Shown here piece by piece: positions 1 to 9,613 of a stretch of DNA of 64,000 nucleotides (positions are counted from its first letter, which is position 1; each line of letters opens with the position of its first letter). The stretch is from NCBI GenBank assembly GCA_037501455.1, contig CM074864.1:39210001-39274000 (forward strand), in the 5' to 3' direction. The notes beneath the pieces were generated by a model. It was not told the DNA's origin and did no database searches. It saw only the letters and a program-made list of their open reading frames with translations. Source of the DNA: Lantana camara (taxonomy: Eukaryota; Streptophyta; Magnoliopsida; Lamiales; Verbenaceae). The translations under genes and the position numbers were made by a program.

Positions 1-1
1 G

Positions 2-684
2 AGCCAGATTGAAGGAACTTATGAGGCTCGAGAAACCACCATGGTGCAATACTTGAGCAAGGCCAGGGAAATCATTGGGAAGTTCAAAGAATTCAACTTA
101 TTGCAGGTCCCACGTGCGGAAAACGAGCGTGCTGACGCTTTGTCGAAATTTGCATCAGCACTGGAAGGTACCGGCGAGCGCTCTATCATGTTCCTCAGAG
201 CAGAGGAGCCGTTGATAAAGGAGAGGGTCACCAAGAAAATGGTAGCCATGATCGATCCACACGAGCCATGTTGGCTCGATGACATAGTACGATTTATTAA
301 GGATGGCGTTTGTCCCACTGACAAGGTAGAGGCACGAAAAATCCGAAACAAAGCCCCTCGTTTCTCTTTGGATAACGAAGGCAGGCTTTTTAAAAAGTCA
401 TTCCAGGGTCCACCAATGCGGTGTTTGAGGCCCTCGCAAGCCAAAGAGACCCTGGAGCATGTACATAGAGGGAGTTGTGGGAATCACTCAGGAGGACGCG
501 TCCTTGCCAAGAAAATACTAAGGAGTGGATTCTATTGGCCTACTATTCTACAGGATGCCCTCGAATTCTCCAAAAGATGTCCCAAATGTCAATTCCATTC
601 AAACATCCCTCAGTTGCCAGCAACCCAGATGGTCCCCATAGACATCTCGTGGCCCTTTGACCAGTGGGGTATAGACATTGTGGG
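2..684 (+). pseudogene. Tat-type Ty3-gypsy pol fragment: end of second RNase H plus integrase N-terminus
   Basis: The open frame runs from the window edge to a copia insertion, so both ends are artificial. The first residues end an RNase H-like domain (motif NERADALSKFAS, with the last acidic residue). A linker follows, then an integrase zinc-binding H2C2 module (HVHRGSCGNHSGG and later CPKCQ), then the start of the catalytic core (WGIDIVG, first catalytic Asp). An RNase H followed by a linker and integrase is the layout of Tat-lineage gypsy elements, which carry a second RNase H. The frame continues across the insertion: GAC ATT GTG GG meets T CCT TTG at 10767, so the 5-bp duplication GTGGG interrupts one valine-glycine junction. 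The pol-type assignment is confident; lineage is from the RNase H order and is less certain. Confidence 0.85.
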
Positions 685-2625
685 TGTTGGAAAACACGAA
701 TCAGAAAGCAGCGGAATTTAAAAAATTTTCCCAACAAAAGGACCTTGAACTCGCAATCGTGTAACCAAATTCGTAAAGATAGAAAACTTACTTTTCTTTT
801 GTTCTTTCTTGAAGCGTTTCAAGCCACCCAAGAACGCTCTTCTCGCGGCTTGATCCCCTCTCCTTGGTAAAGCTCGAATCTTCAAACTTCTAACTTGAAG
901 TCTCTAGAGAAAGTCCACCAACTTGATCACAATCTAACTAGTAAGGATGCTAGTTCTCTAGTTAGTGTTTAGGCTTAACCTATGGTTTAATTTAATCTTG
1001 GAGAAAGGAAGGTGTTCAACACATGAACCAAGAAATTATCAATTAGCTCCATAAGGAGCTCGAGCTCCCCTATTTATAGAGAGGGGAGTGCCGAAATTCC
1101 TAGTCCTTTATGGGCTAGGATTTTGGTCCCTCTCTCCTATTACTTGATCATCAAGTATTTTCCAACTTTGACTTTGAATTCTAATTCAAGTCAACTTTTA
1201 AGAGAGCTAAAAATATCCAAACTATTTTTGGATAATTTTATACTTTATTTATTATAAAATAAATAACTTATTTTTATCTAATTAATTAATTCGTAATTAA
1301 TTAACTAGATTATTTTCTCCAAAATAAGACTTTCTTTTTAATTCAAAATTAAACCAAAGTCTATTAAATAATTAACAACTTAATTATTTAATATCCAATT
1401 AAATAGTCACGTGTGGCACACGTGTCATAGTGACACGTGTCCAGTCACGTGACCCACACGTGTGGTTTCACACGTGTGGAACCCTCTAGGCTCGATTAAC
1501 TCGTTTAATCATTTTAAAGCCTCAACTCATGTAACCAAGTTGTTGTGTGTGACCCTCTAGGTTCTCAATTCAATTAGTAGTGACCCTAATTAATTAATTC
1601 ACTAATTAATTAATCAGTCCACATATTAAACGACCATAGTCTAGCAACAGGTGTTTAACCCCTAGCTGAATTGGAATGTTCGGATTCGACAGAACCTTTA
1701 AGTCATTGATTCATGTGAGATACAATCCTCCTACTGACTATCTCTCAACCAAGATCTAGGGCAAGGGAATAATCAGAACCCTAATAATCCGGTCTTAAAG
1801 CTAAGTGCATTTCATATCCATTTGATCTCAATCCAAGAAACGCTTTTCTTGATGTCTTGATCCACTGCCTTGGCCAAGGACTCCATATGGCATATGAATG
1901 ACTGACACAATAAGAGATCACCTTGCAAATGCAAGTGTAGGTCCTTTCTTGATTCTCATTCACTTTCATGAATCACTTGTGCAGCCCCCAGCATAAGCCT
2001 TGAATCAGTTGTCTAAGGCGACACCCTTTAAAGCTTATACCAAAGACTACAGAGTTAACTTATAAAGTAACAAGGAACCTCAAGTCTGAGGATCAATTAA
2101 TCACATCAATGACTCGTGAGATATTTTCTAATCTGGAAGTTTCCATTTCCTGAAATAGAAACTTCCTTTCCCATTTAGGAATGTTCTCACACGGGGCACC
2201 TCAGTGAACTTACTTATTAAAGTAAGCACCCTCATGTATCACGCACGTATCAACTATACACTTTGCACCTCCATGAAACAAGGTGGTCCTTCTTAAGGGC
2301 GTGATCCCACAAGCAAGCCTTAGAGGAGTCAGGTTGACACTCCCACTGTCTGTAGGACTCATCGGCTTGGAGTATTTTACTAATCATGACTTATGTGATA
2401 TAGGGCTCGTTTCATGAACCATTTCACCTAAATGGTAGAGTCCTAAAGTCATCAGGATTAGGGGAGTTCTCATACATGCATAGCTAAAGTAAACGCATAC
2501 CAAACAAGAGCATATAAAGAAGTGTTGCCTCAATTCGTTATTTCATTCAAAGATTGTCTGTGATTACAATAAGGAAAAGCACAAAGCGGATATACAATCG
2601 GCTTTCTAGGGCACTATTCCTAACA
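685..2625 (-). repeat. copia-1 3' LTR
   Basis: This direct repeat of 8822-10761 begins TGTTGGAAAACACG on the plus strand and ends CTATTCCTAACA. Because the primer-binding site abuts the other LTR, this is the 3' LTR of a minus-strand element. It contains a TATA-like box (minus strand, 1071-1078), a six-fold CACGTG array (1408-1476) and a 32-nt near-perfect inverted repeat (2135-2166). ORFs called inside it have no recognisable product. Confidence 0.95.
1408..1476. promoter_or_regulatory. G-box (CACGTG) array in copia-1 3' LTR
   Basis: Six perfect CACGTG hexamers occur within 69 bp, at 1408, 1419, 1434, 1446, 1457 and 1471. CACGTG is the core recognised by plant bZIP and bHLH factors. The array lies about 330 bp upstream of the TATA-like box in element orientation. 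Its regulatory role is inferred; the motif density is seen directly. Confidence 0.6.
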
Positions 2626-2626
2626 A

Positions 2627-2636
2627 TCTCCCACTT
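2627..2636 (-). other. copia-1 polypurine tract
   Basis: On the minus strand this reads AAGTGGGAGA, one base before the 3' LTR start. It is the plus-strand primer for reverse transcription. The same tract precedes the 3' LTR of copia-2. Confidence 0.85.
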
Positions 2637-2641
2637 GCCCG

Positions 2642-4270
2642 TCAAATCCATTCTAAAGCTACTCTAAGTCCCATCTTCTGAAGATGACCTTGGAAAGCTT
2701 CTCGACTAAGGGGTTTAGTAAGTGGATCTGCCACGTTCTCTGCTGATGTGACCCTCTCAATTAGCAGATCTCCTCTTTTGATAATATCACGGATTAGGTG
2801 ATACTTCCTCATAATGTGCTTGGTCCGTTGGTGAGATCTTGGTTCTCTTGCTTGAGCAACCGCCCCAGTGTTGTCACAAAACACAGTAATGGGGTCTTTC
2901 ATGCTAGGAACAACATTCAACTCTTGAATGAAGTTTCTAATCCAAACACCTTCCTTAGCTGCATCATTTGCAGCTAAGTATTCGGCCTCAGTGGTCGAAT
3001 CTGTAGTGGTTGTTTGCTTGGAACTCTTCCAACTCACTGCTCCGCCGTTTAGGCAGAAAATGTATCCTGACATTGACTTAAAATCATCTAAGTCAGATGC
3101 AAAGCTTGCATCGCAGTATCCTTCGACATTAAGATCTTTCTGACCTCCGTAAACTAAGAATAAATCTTTAGTACTTTTCAAGTACTTAAGAATATTCTTC
3201 ACGGCAGCCCAGTGACCATCTCCAGGGTCAGATTGGAAACGACTCGTTACACTAAGTGCATAAGCCACATCCGGTCGAGTACATAACATTGCATACATTA
3301 TGCTACCTATTGCTGATGCATAAGGTGTATGAGTCATTCTTTCCTTGTCAAGGTTAGTCTTAGGACACATCTTCTTTGAAAGACATATTCCTACACTCAT
3401 AGGAAGGTTCTTAACCTTTGCTGACTCCATATTGAATCTCTTCAATACTTTGTCAATGTACATCGACTGTGATAGTCCTATTAACCTGCTAGATCTATCT
3501 CTATAGATTTTAATTCCAAGGATATAGGACGCATCACCAAGATCTTTCATCTCGAATTGGTTCGATAACCATAACTTAGTCACTTTCATGTCATCCTTCG
3601 AATTCCCAATAAGAAGGATGTCATCAACATAAAGTACTAAGAATTGCACTGAGGTCTCCAATTCCTTTCTATACACACATGATTCATTCGAAATTTGGAT
3701 GAAGCCAAACGCTTTGACCGATTCATCAAATCGAATGTTCCAATTCCTAGAAGCCTGTTTCAATCCATAGATCGATCTTTGGAGTTTGCAAACCTTTTGC
3801 TCACTCCCACTGAATGTGAAACCTATGGGTTGCTCCATATAAATGTCTTTGTCAATGTCACCATTGAGAAAGGCAGTTTTCACATCCATTTGCCATATCT
3901 CATAGTCATAATATGCAGCAATGGCAAGCATGATCCGAATAGACTTTTGCATTGCAACTGGTGAAAAGGTTTCATCAAAATCCACGCCGGGTCTCTGAGT
4001 GAATCCTTTTGCAACCAGTCTTGGCTTGTAGGCTGTAATGCTTCCATCAACTCCAAGCTTTCTCTTAAAGATCCATTTGCAACCTATGGGTTTGACCCCA
4101 TCAGGCAAATCTACCAAGGTCCAAACTTGGTTGGAGTTCATGGAGTCCATTTCGGATTTCATGGCTTCTATCCACTGTTCAGAGTCAGAATCTGAAAGTG
4201 CCTCCTCATATGTTAAAGGATCATTATCCTTTTGAGAGATTTCATGGAAGAATCCATACCATCTCTCCGG
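2642..4270 (-). pseudogene. copia-1 pol: reverse transcriptase and RNase H
   Basis: From residue 1 of the 506-aa open stretch (4162 downward) the order is RT start (MKSEMDSMNSNQVW), the core RVKFxS-like block (ARLVAKGF-type, here PRLVAKGFTQ), QMDVKTAFLNGD with a catalytic Asp, YGLKQA, and YVDD at the catalytic loop. RNase H follows (EGYCDASFASD, STTEAEY, FCDN) and the tail ADPLTKPLSREAFQ ends the polyprotein. The frame stays open upstream to a TAG at 4271-4273. The matching codon of copia-2 is CAG, so this is a single C-to-T nonsense change in a CHG context. The RT and RNase H motifs themselves look complete. Confidence 0.92.
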
Positions 4271-5138
4271 CTATCTAGGAGTGCGTTCAGAACGCCTTAG
4301 AGGAGGATTTTCGTGTGTATCGAAATTCGTGATTGGTTGTAGTTGATCAGAGTGGGACGTTTCTTCAGTGGGTGATGTGGGGTCATTTTGTACTTCTTCT
4401 AATTCTATGATCTTGCCTTTCTTTTCCTTAAGGAACGGTTCCTCAAGAAAAGTGGCATTTCTGGAAACAAACACCTTTTGCTCAGATTGATCATAGAAAT
4501 AGTATCCTATGGATTCCTTAGGATAACCTACAAAGTTGCATAAGTTAGAACGAGATTCTAACTTATCTCCCACTGTCCTCTTCATATAAGCAGGACAACC
4601 CCAAATTCTTAAGTAAGAATAACTAGGGATTTTACCATGCCACATTTCATAGGGCGTTTTAGGGACTGACTTAGAGGGAACTAGATTCAAAATCTTTGCT
4701 GCACTTTCTAGGGCATAACCCCAGAAAGAAGGTGGTAAGTCAGTGAAACTCATCATGGAACGAACCATATCAAGTAGGGTTCGATTCCTTCTCTCAGAAA
4801 CTCCATTAAGCTGAGGAGTTCCCGGAGGAGTCCACTGAGAGATAATCCCATTATCTTTGAGATGATTAAGGAATTCTTCACTAAGATACTCGCCTCCTCG
4901 ATCAGATCGAAGTGCTTTGATCTTGTGACCAGTTTGGTTCTCAACCTCCTTTTGAAATTCTAAGAATTTCTCAAAAGCTTCAGATTTATACTTCATTAAG
5001 TATACATAACCATACCGACTAAAGTCATCAGTAAAGGTTATGAAATACTGATGATTGCTTCTAGTGCTTACACTAAGCGGTCCACAAACATCAGTATGGA
5101 TCAAATCCAAAACCTTAGTGGCACGTTCCACAGTTCCT
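4271..5138 (-). pseudogene. copia-1 pol: integrase catalytic and C-terminal region
   Basis: The segment starts with the integrase core block LIHTDVCGPL (first catalytic Asp), followed by TDDFSRYGYVYL, LRSDRGGEYLS (second Asp) and NGVSERRNRTLLDM (catalytic Glu). The C-terminal region includes WGCPAYMK and GYPKESIGYYFY. It is in a different frame from the Gag-protease ORF: one extra T in a T-run near 5139-5143 shifts the frame, and the upstream ORF ends at TAA (5139-5141). The apparent start is a GTG codon and is not a real initiation site. The downstream end is the TAG at 4271-4273. Confidence 0.9.
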
Positions 5139-6563
5139 TTAAAAAGGGACTTTAGACATTTTTCCTTTGAGACAGGATTCGCAAGAAGTTAACTCTTTGA
5201 GATCATTTTCAGAGAATGATCCTAAAGTGTTTATCTTGCTAATTCTGTTCTTGGAAATGTGTCCTAATCTAGCGTGCCATAAGGGAGCTGAAACTTTGTC
5301 ATCTCTCTTACGCTTTGTTTCTCGTTGTATATTCATAATATTGATATTTTGAGTTAGGTAAAGTCCATTACTTAGAGTACCGATGTGAACGGAAGAGTTG
5401 TTCTGTTTGATAAAATATTTACCATTCTTAATATAAGTTTCATAACCTTCACAATCTAATATTGGAACTGAAATTATATTACGAATAATGCTCGGTATAT
5501 AAAGGACTTTGTTTAATACTAACTCAAAACTACCTAAATCTAATCTAATTGTGCCTAAAGCTCGAGCTTCAACGTTTGAGCCATCGCCGATCTTCAAGAC
5601 ACATTCTCCTTCTTTGAGTTGTTGGACTTCACTTAGCATCTGTACATCATTACAGATATGAGTTCCACAACCGGTATCAAGTACCCAAGAACTAGAATTA
5701 ATAGAGAGATTTACTTCAACGAGAAAGATACCTTTCTTTAGAGTAGCCTTGTACTCTGGGCAGTTTCTCCTCCAATGTCCCGCTTTGCCACAATGGAAGC
5801 AAACATCCTCTTTCTGATCACGCTTCTTCTTTTGGGCCTTCCCCTTCGAAATGCCACCAGTGGGCATAAGGGGTTTCTTCTTCTTCTTTTGGGCTTTCTT
5901 GCCCTTACCTTTAGAAGGCCCAGAAGAGGAAGATGGAGCATTCACCATCAAAACCTTATTGTCCTTCTTGATCGTGCTTTCAGCAGTCACAAGCTGACTA
6001 ATCAGCTCAGCTACAGTAGCACCAGCATGATTCATGTTGAAGTTAAGGACAAATGGGTTGAATGATGGTAGGAGCGAAGCTAGCAACAAATCCACTGAAA
6101 GCTCATCTTTCAGTGGCATGTCCATGGAAGCAAGTTTCTCAGTAAGGGCAAGAAACTTGAGTCCATATTCATGGACACTTGAACCTTCCCTCATTCTCAA
6201 GTGGAACAATTCCTTTGAAGTGTTATACCTTGTAACACGTTCATGAGGGCGGTAAAGTTGCTCTAAGTGGTCGTCAATATCCCAAGCAAATTCCATGGCC
6301 TCATGTTGCCTTTGCAAGTCCGGAGACATGTTAGCCAACATAAGGCAACGGGCTTGGAGATTATCATCCTTCCACTTCTGAATCGCGTCCCGCTCGGCCC
6401 GAGTGGGAGCCTCCCCTTCGGGACTAGGCTCCCCTTCGAAGAGAACATAAGTTCTCTTCTCAGAATCTAAAATGATTTTTAGATTCCTCAGCCAATCAGA
6501 ATAGTTGGGACCAGTCAACTTGTTTGACTCGAGGATCGATACAAGAGGGTTTTTGGTTGCCAT
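5139..6563 (-). CDS. copia-1 Gag, protease and integrase zinc domain (474 aa)
   Basis: The ORF starts at ATG 6563 (MATKNPLVSILES). The Gag core includes LTGPNYSDWLRNLK, and the nucleocapsid has one CCHC knuckle (CFHCGKAGHWRRNC) after a lysine-rich stretch. The aspartic protease motif is WVLDTGCGTHICN; DTG is intact. The integrase zinc-binding region follows (LWHARLGHISKNR and CESCLKGKMSK). Gag forms the particle and protease processes the polyprotein. The ORF ends early through the frameshift described for the integrase entry. This is the first ORF after a leader of about 2.2 kb. Confidence 0.92.
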   Translation of the reverse strand: MATKNPLVSILESNKLTGPNYSDWLRNLKIILDSEKRTYVLFEGEPSPEGEAPTRAERDAIQKWKDDNLQARCLMLANMSPDLQRQHEAMEFAWDIDDHLEQLYRPHERVTRYNTSKELFHLRMREGSSVHEYGLKFLALTEKLASMDMPLKDELSVDLLLASLLPSFNPFVLNFNMNHAGATVAELISQLVTAESTIKKDNKVLMVNAPSSSSGPSKGKGKKAQKKKKKPLMPTGGISKGKAQKKKRDQKEDVCFHCGKAGHWRRNCPEYKATLKKGIFLVEVNLSINSSSWVLDTGCGTHICNDVQMLSEVQQLKEGECVLKIGDGSNVEARALGTIRLDLGSFELVLNKVLYIPSIIRNIISVPILDCEGYETYIKNGKYFIKQNNSSVHIGTLSNGLYLTQNINIMNIQRETKRKRDDKVSAPLWHARLGHISKNRISKINTLGSFSENDLKELTSCESCLKGKMSKVPF

Positions 6564-6770
6564 TTCATAACACGTAGAGAATCACAGAATCTACGACCTA
6601 AATGGTAAAACAGAGAACTAGTGAGCATGCTGAATTATAACGATATACAAAAGATAAGGTCTTTAATCTAATGTAGCTCCCACTGTTTTTCAAAGATCTA
6701 GAATTCCCAAAGATCTAAGAGGAACACGTTTCCCAATGGGTACTAAGATCCTAGGCATTTTACCTCGAAC

Positions 6771-7083
6771 CCACGACTCGCGGACATTCTAAGTAAGAAC
6801 CCTAGGTAGGTACAACTTACCAATTCTAACACCTTTAGAATTCTTAGTAATTGTTTTTGCATCACCTATCTTTCAATATGGACCCACGACTCGTGCGACA
6901 TCCATATTTACTTAGGCGTTAAGCTAGACCCATCAATCATAAGATCATGACCAAAACTTAGTTCGAACGACCCACGACTCGCGGAATCGCCCTTGCTAAA
7001 ATTGACCACGAAATATTGACCATTTAAAATGATTAATTAGGTAACTAAGAACTAATAAGCTCCACTAGCTATCCCACGACTCG
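6771..7083. repeat. Four spaced copies of CCACGACTCG in the copia-1 leader
   Basis: The ten-mer begins at 6771, 6884, 6972 and 7074, so spacings are 113, 88 and 102 bp. Each copy is preceded by C or A and a further C, and three are followed by C(G/A)G. The sequence between copies is not obviously repeated. Function is unknown. Confidence 0.8.
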
Positions 7084-8375
7084 CAGACAATAACTAGCTT
7101 TACTTACTAAACTTAAAACCCTATTGATGGAATGCTAGGAATTTAATTCAAAATTTGCATCTCGAATTAAACACCTATTTGTTCGAAATTAGCTTAATAT
7201 TTAATGGGAATTTTCGAATCAACCGGAGAGTTGTCTGGTTCGACCTCACCAACATATATGTTATCCAATTTTATTAGTCTTGATTAATGCAAGTACACTT
7301 AAATGCATATCAAACAAGCACATAAACAGATAACATGTCCTAGCATGATACTAACATGTAATGATCATGGGTTCTACCTATCTTATGTGTGATATGTGGG
7401 AGCCACTCCACAATCACAAGTTCTAACATACATGCCACATAAACAGTTTAAATCACATAAGGGAAAGCGGTAACAAAATACGAGCCCTATCTCTATTGCA
7501 TTTAACAATTGAGATTCCCCTCCCTAACATTTTGAGGGGTCTTCACTTATGGCCTCCTTGTTACTTGAATGTGGTCCATCTTACTCCATGGGTGCATTGT
7601 CTCCAAAATGAAAATAAAACCTCACCACCTATCTCTACTCTCAAATTACAATAAAAAGAAAAAGACATAAAGTAATAAGGCTCAATCTTCATATTGGCCT
7701 TAGACAATTACACGGGGCATACCCCGGCCTCAAAAACAGTAATATGGAAAGCCACATAATAAATCACATAACAGTACGCACATAAGTGAGGCTCCAACCT
7801 CAATTGAAAAACGCAACTATAGGGCTCCAACCCCAATTTAAACCATCCATGTGCATAAATTAAAACCATACATAGATCTAAACCCATGATCACCTAACAT
7901 GCTTTTGCGAGAATTTAAATTTAGCCAATAAATTAAAATTCTCGTTTCAAGTCCTAATGACTTAAAACACGACTTAGATGCAATTCTTGTTCAAGAGCCT
8001 TTTCAATAAAACCCGAAAAACAACAAACCAATAAAATTCCAATTAATTTCCAAAATTAATAATTTTATTCTTTCATTATTTTCAGAAAATAAAATTCATA
8101 ATTTTCCCAAAATCCAAATCGCTTTAATTTCTCAAAAATCCCAATTTAATCAAAATTTTAAAATAATTTTATTTTAGCAAAACTGATTTTAAAAGATAAA
8201 ATTAAGATAAAATTAAATCGGGATTTTTCGGACCGAAAATATGAAACACGAAAACACGAAATTAGGCCCGAAAGCATCCGCCCAAAGGAGGGCACTGCCG
8301 CGTGGCATCAAGCGCGCGCGCGCGCGCAGCAGTGCCCGCCCGATGGCGCGCGATCTCGGCCGATCTCGGCCTGGG

Positions 8376-8486
8376 CGTCCCGTTCTGTTGCGGGACGGTG
8401 CGGGTGGCTGTCCCGCGCGGTTGCGGGACAGGCGAGCGGTCGCGCCTAGGCGCGGGCGGGAGGGCCTCCCGCGCGGTTGCGGGAGG
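8376..8486. other. Three tandem stem-loops with covarying outer pairs in the copia-1 leader
   Basis: Hairpin 1 (8376-8397) pairs CGTCCCG with CGGGACG. Hairpin 2 (8409-8430) pairs TGTCCCGC with GCGGGACA. Hairpin 3 (8465-8486) pairs CCTCCCGC with GCGGGAGG. Hairpins 2 and 3 share the loop GCGGTT. The TCCCG core is constant, but the two outer pairs change on both sides (C-G/G-C, T-A/G-C, C-G/C-G), so pairing is kept. An RNA role such as packaging or dimerisation is inferred. Confidence 0.65.
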
Positions 8487-8806
8487 GCTGGGCGGCGGCG
8501 ACGGGCCTGGGCGTGCGACGTGCTAGCACGCCTAGGCTCGTCCTTTTTCGTGTTCCGTTTCGTATTTTGGGTTTCTCCAAAACCCGGTTCAATCCAAAAT
8601 TAAAAAATTCGATTTAAACATATTTCAATCAAAACGGTTTTCAAAATCACAATTTAAGAAAACAGTTTCAGAAACTCAGGAAAAATTACAGTTTCGTATT
8701 TCAGGCTTTCTAAAAGAACTCATGAATACCTAATTCGCATCTAAGCCTAAGAATTTCTACCAAATTCAGAATAATTGAGATGAATCAGAAACACGATTAA
8801 CGAGGT

Positions 8807-8819
8807 GGCTCTGATACCA
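8807..8819 (-). other. copia-1 primer-binding site (initiator Met tRNA)
   Basis: On the minus strand this reads TGGTATCAGAGCC, complementary to the 3' end of plant initiator Met tRNA. It lies two bases inside the 8822 LTR and fixes the element's orientation. Confidence 0.93.
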
Positions 8820-9207
8820 CTTGTTGGAAAACACGAATCAGAAAGCAGCGGAATTTAAAAAATTTTCCCAACAAAAGGACCTTGAACTCGCAATCGTGTA
8901 ACCAAATTCGTAAAGATAGAAAACTTACTTTTCTTTTGTTCTTTCTTGAAGCGTTTCAAGCCACCCAAGAACGCTCTTCTCGCGGCTTGATCCCCTCTCC
9001 TTGGTAAAGCTCGAATCTTCAAACTTCTAACTTGAAGTCTCTAGAGAAAGTCCACCAACTTGATCACAATCTAACTAGTAAGGATGCTAGTTCTCTAGTT
9101 AGTGTTTAGGCTTAACCTAGGGTTTAATTTAATCTTGGAGAAAGGAAGGTGTTCAACACATGAACCAAGAAATTATCAATTAGCTCCATAAGGAGCTCGA
9201 GCTCCCC

Positions 9208-9215
9208 TATTTATA
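9208..9215 (-). promoter_or_regulatory. TATA-like box of the copia-1 5' LTR
   Basis: The minus strand reads TATAAATA followed by GGGGAGC. The same position in the copia-2 LTR has TATATATA in similar flanks. Its place downstream of the CACGTG array fits a U3 promoter. Confidence 0.6.
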
Positions 9216-9544
9216 GAGAGGGGAGTGCTGAAATTCCTAGTCCTTTATGGGCTAGGATTTTGGTCCCTCTCTCCTATTACTTGATCATCAAGTATTTTCC
9301 AACTTTGACTTTGAATTCTAATTCAAGTCAACTTTTAAGAGAGCTAAAAATATCCAAACTATTTTTGGATAATTTTATACTTTATTTATTATAAAATAAA
9401 TAACTTATTTTTATCTAATTAATTAATTCGTAATTAATTAACTAGATTATTTTCTCCAAAATAAGACTTTCTTTTTAATTCAAAATTAAACCAAAGTCTA
9501 TTAAATAATTAACAACTTAATTATTTAATATCCAATTAAATAGT

Positions 9545-9613
9545 CACGTGTGGCACACGTGTCATAGTGACACGTGTCCAGTCACGTGACCCACACGTGT
9601 GGTTTCACACGTG
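9545..9613. promoter_or_regulatory. G-box (CACGTG) array in copia-1 5' LTR
   Basis: All six CACGTG copies of the other LTR are kept here without change, upstream of the TATA-like box at 9208 in element orientation. Confidence 0.6.

Larger units (their letters stand above)
6564..8806 (-). other. copia-1 5' leader (about 2.2 kb, no credible ORF)
   Basis: This stretch lies between the primer-binding site and the Gag start. It is AT-rich except for a GC-rich block at about 8280-8545. It contains a four-fold CCACGACTCG motif near the Gag side (6771-7083) and three stem-loops in the GC-rich block. Long leaders of this kind usually hold packaging and dimerisation signals. A 120-aa plus-strand ORF in the GC-rich block (8241-8603) is compositionally extreme and I do not call it a gene. 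Confidence 0.75.

Noticed and set aside
6771..7083. Possible CRISPR-like array (four short repeats)
   Set aside because: Only four ten-mers with unequal spacing in a plant retrotransposon; no palindromic repeat or cas gene.
8241..8603. 120-aa ORF in the copia-1 leader, GC-rich and Arg/Ala-rich
   Set aside because: It is on the strand opposite to the element, in a short GC-rich block where all frames are open, and matches no family I know.
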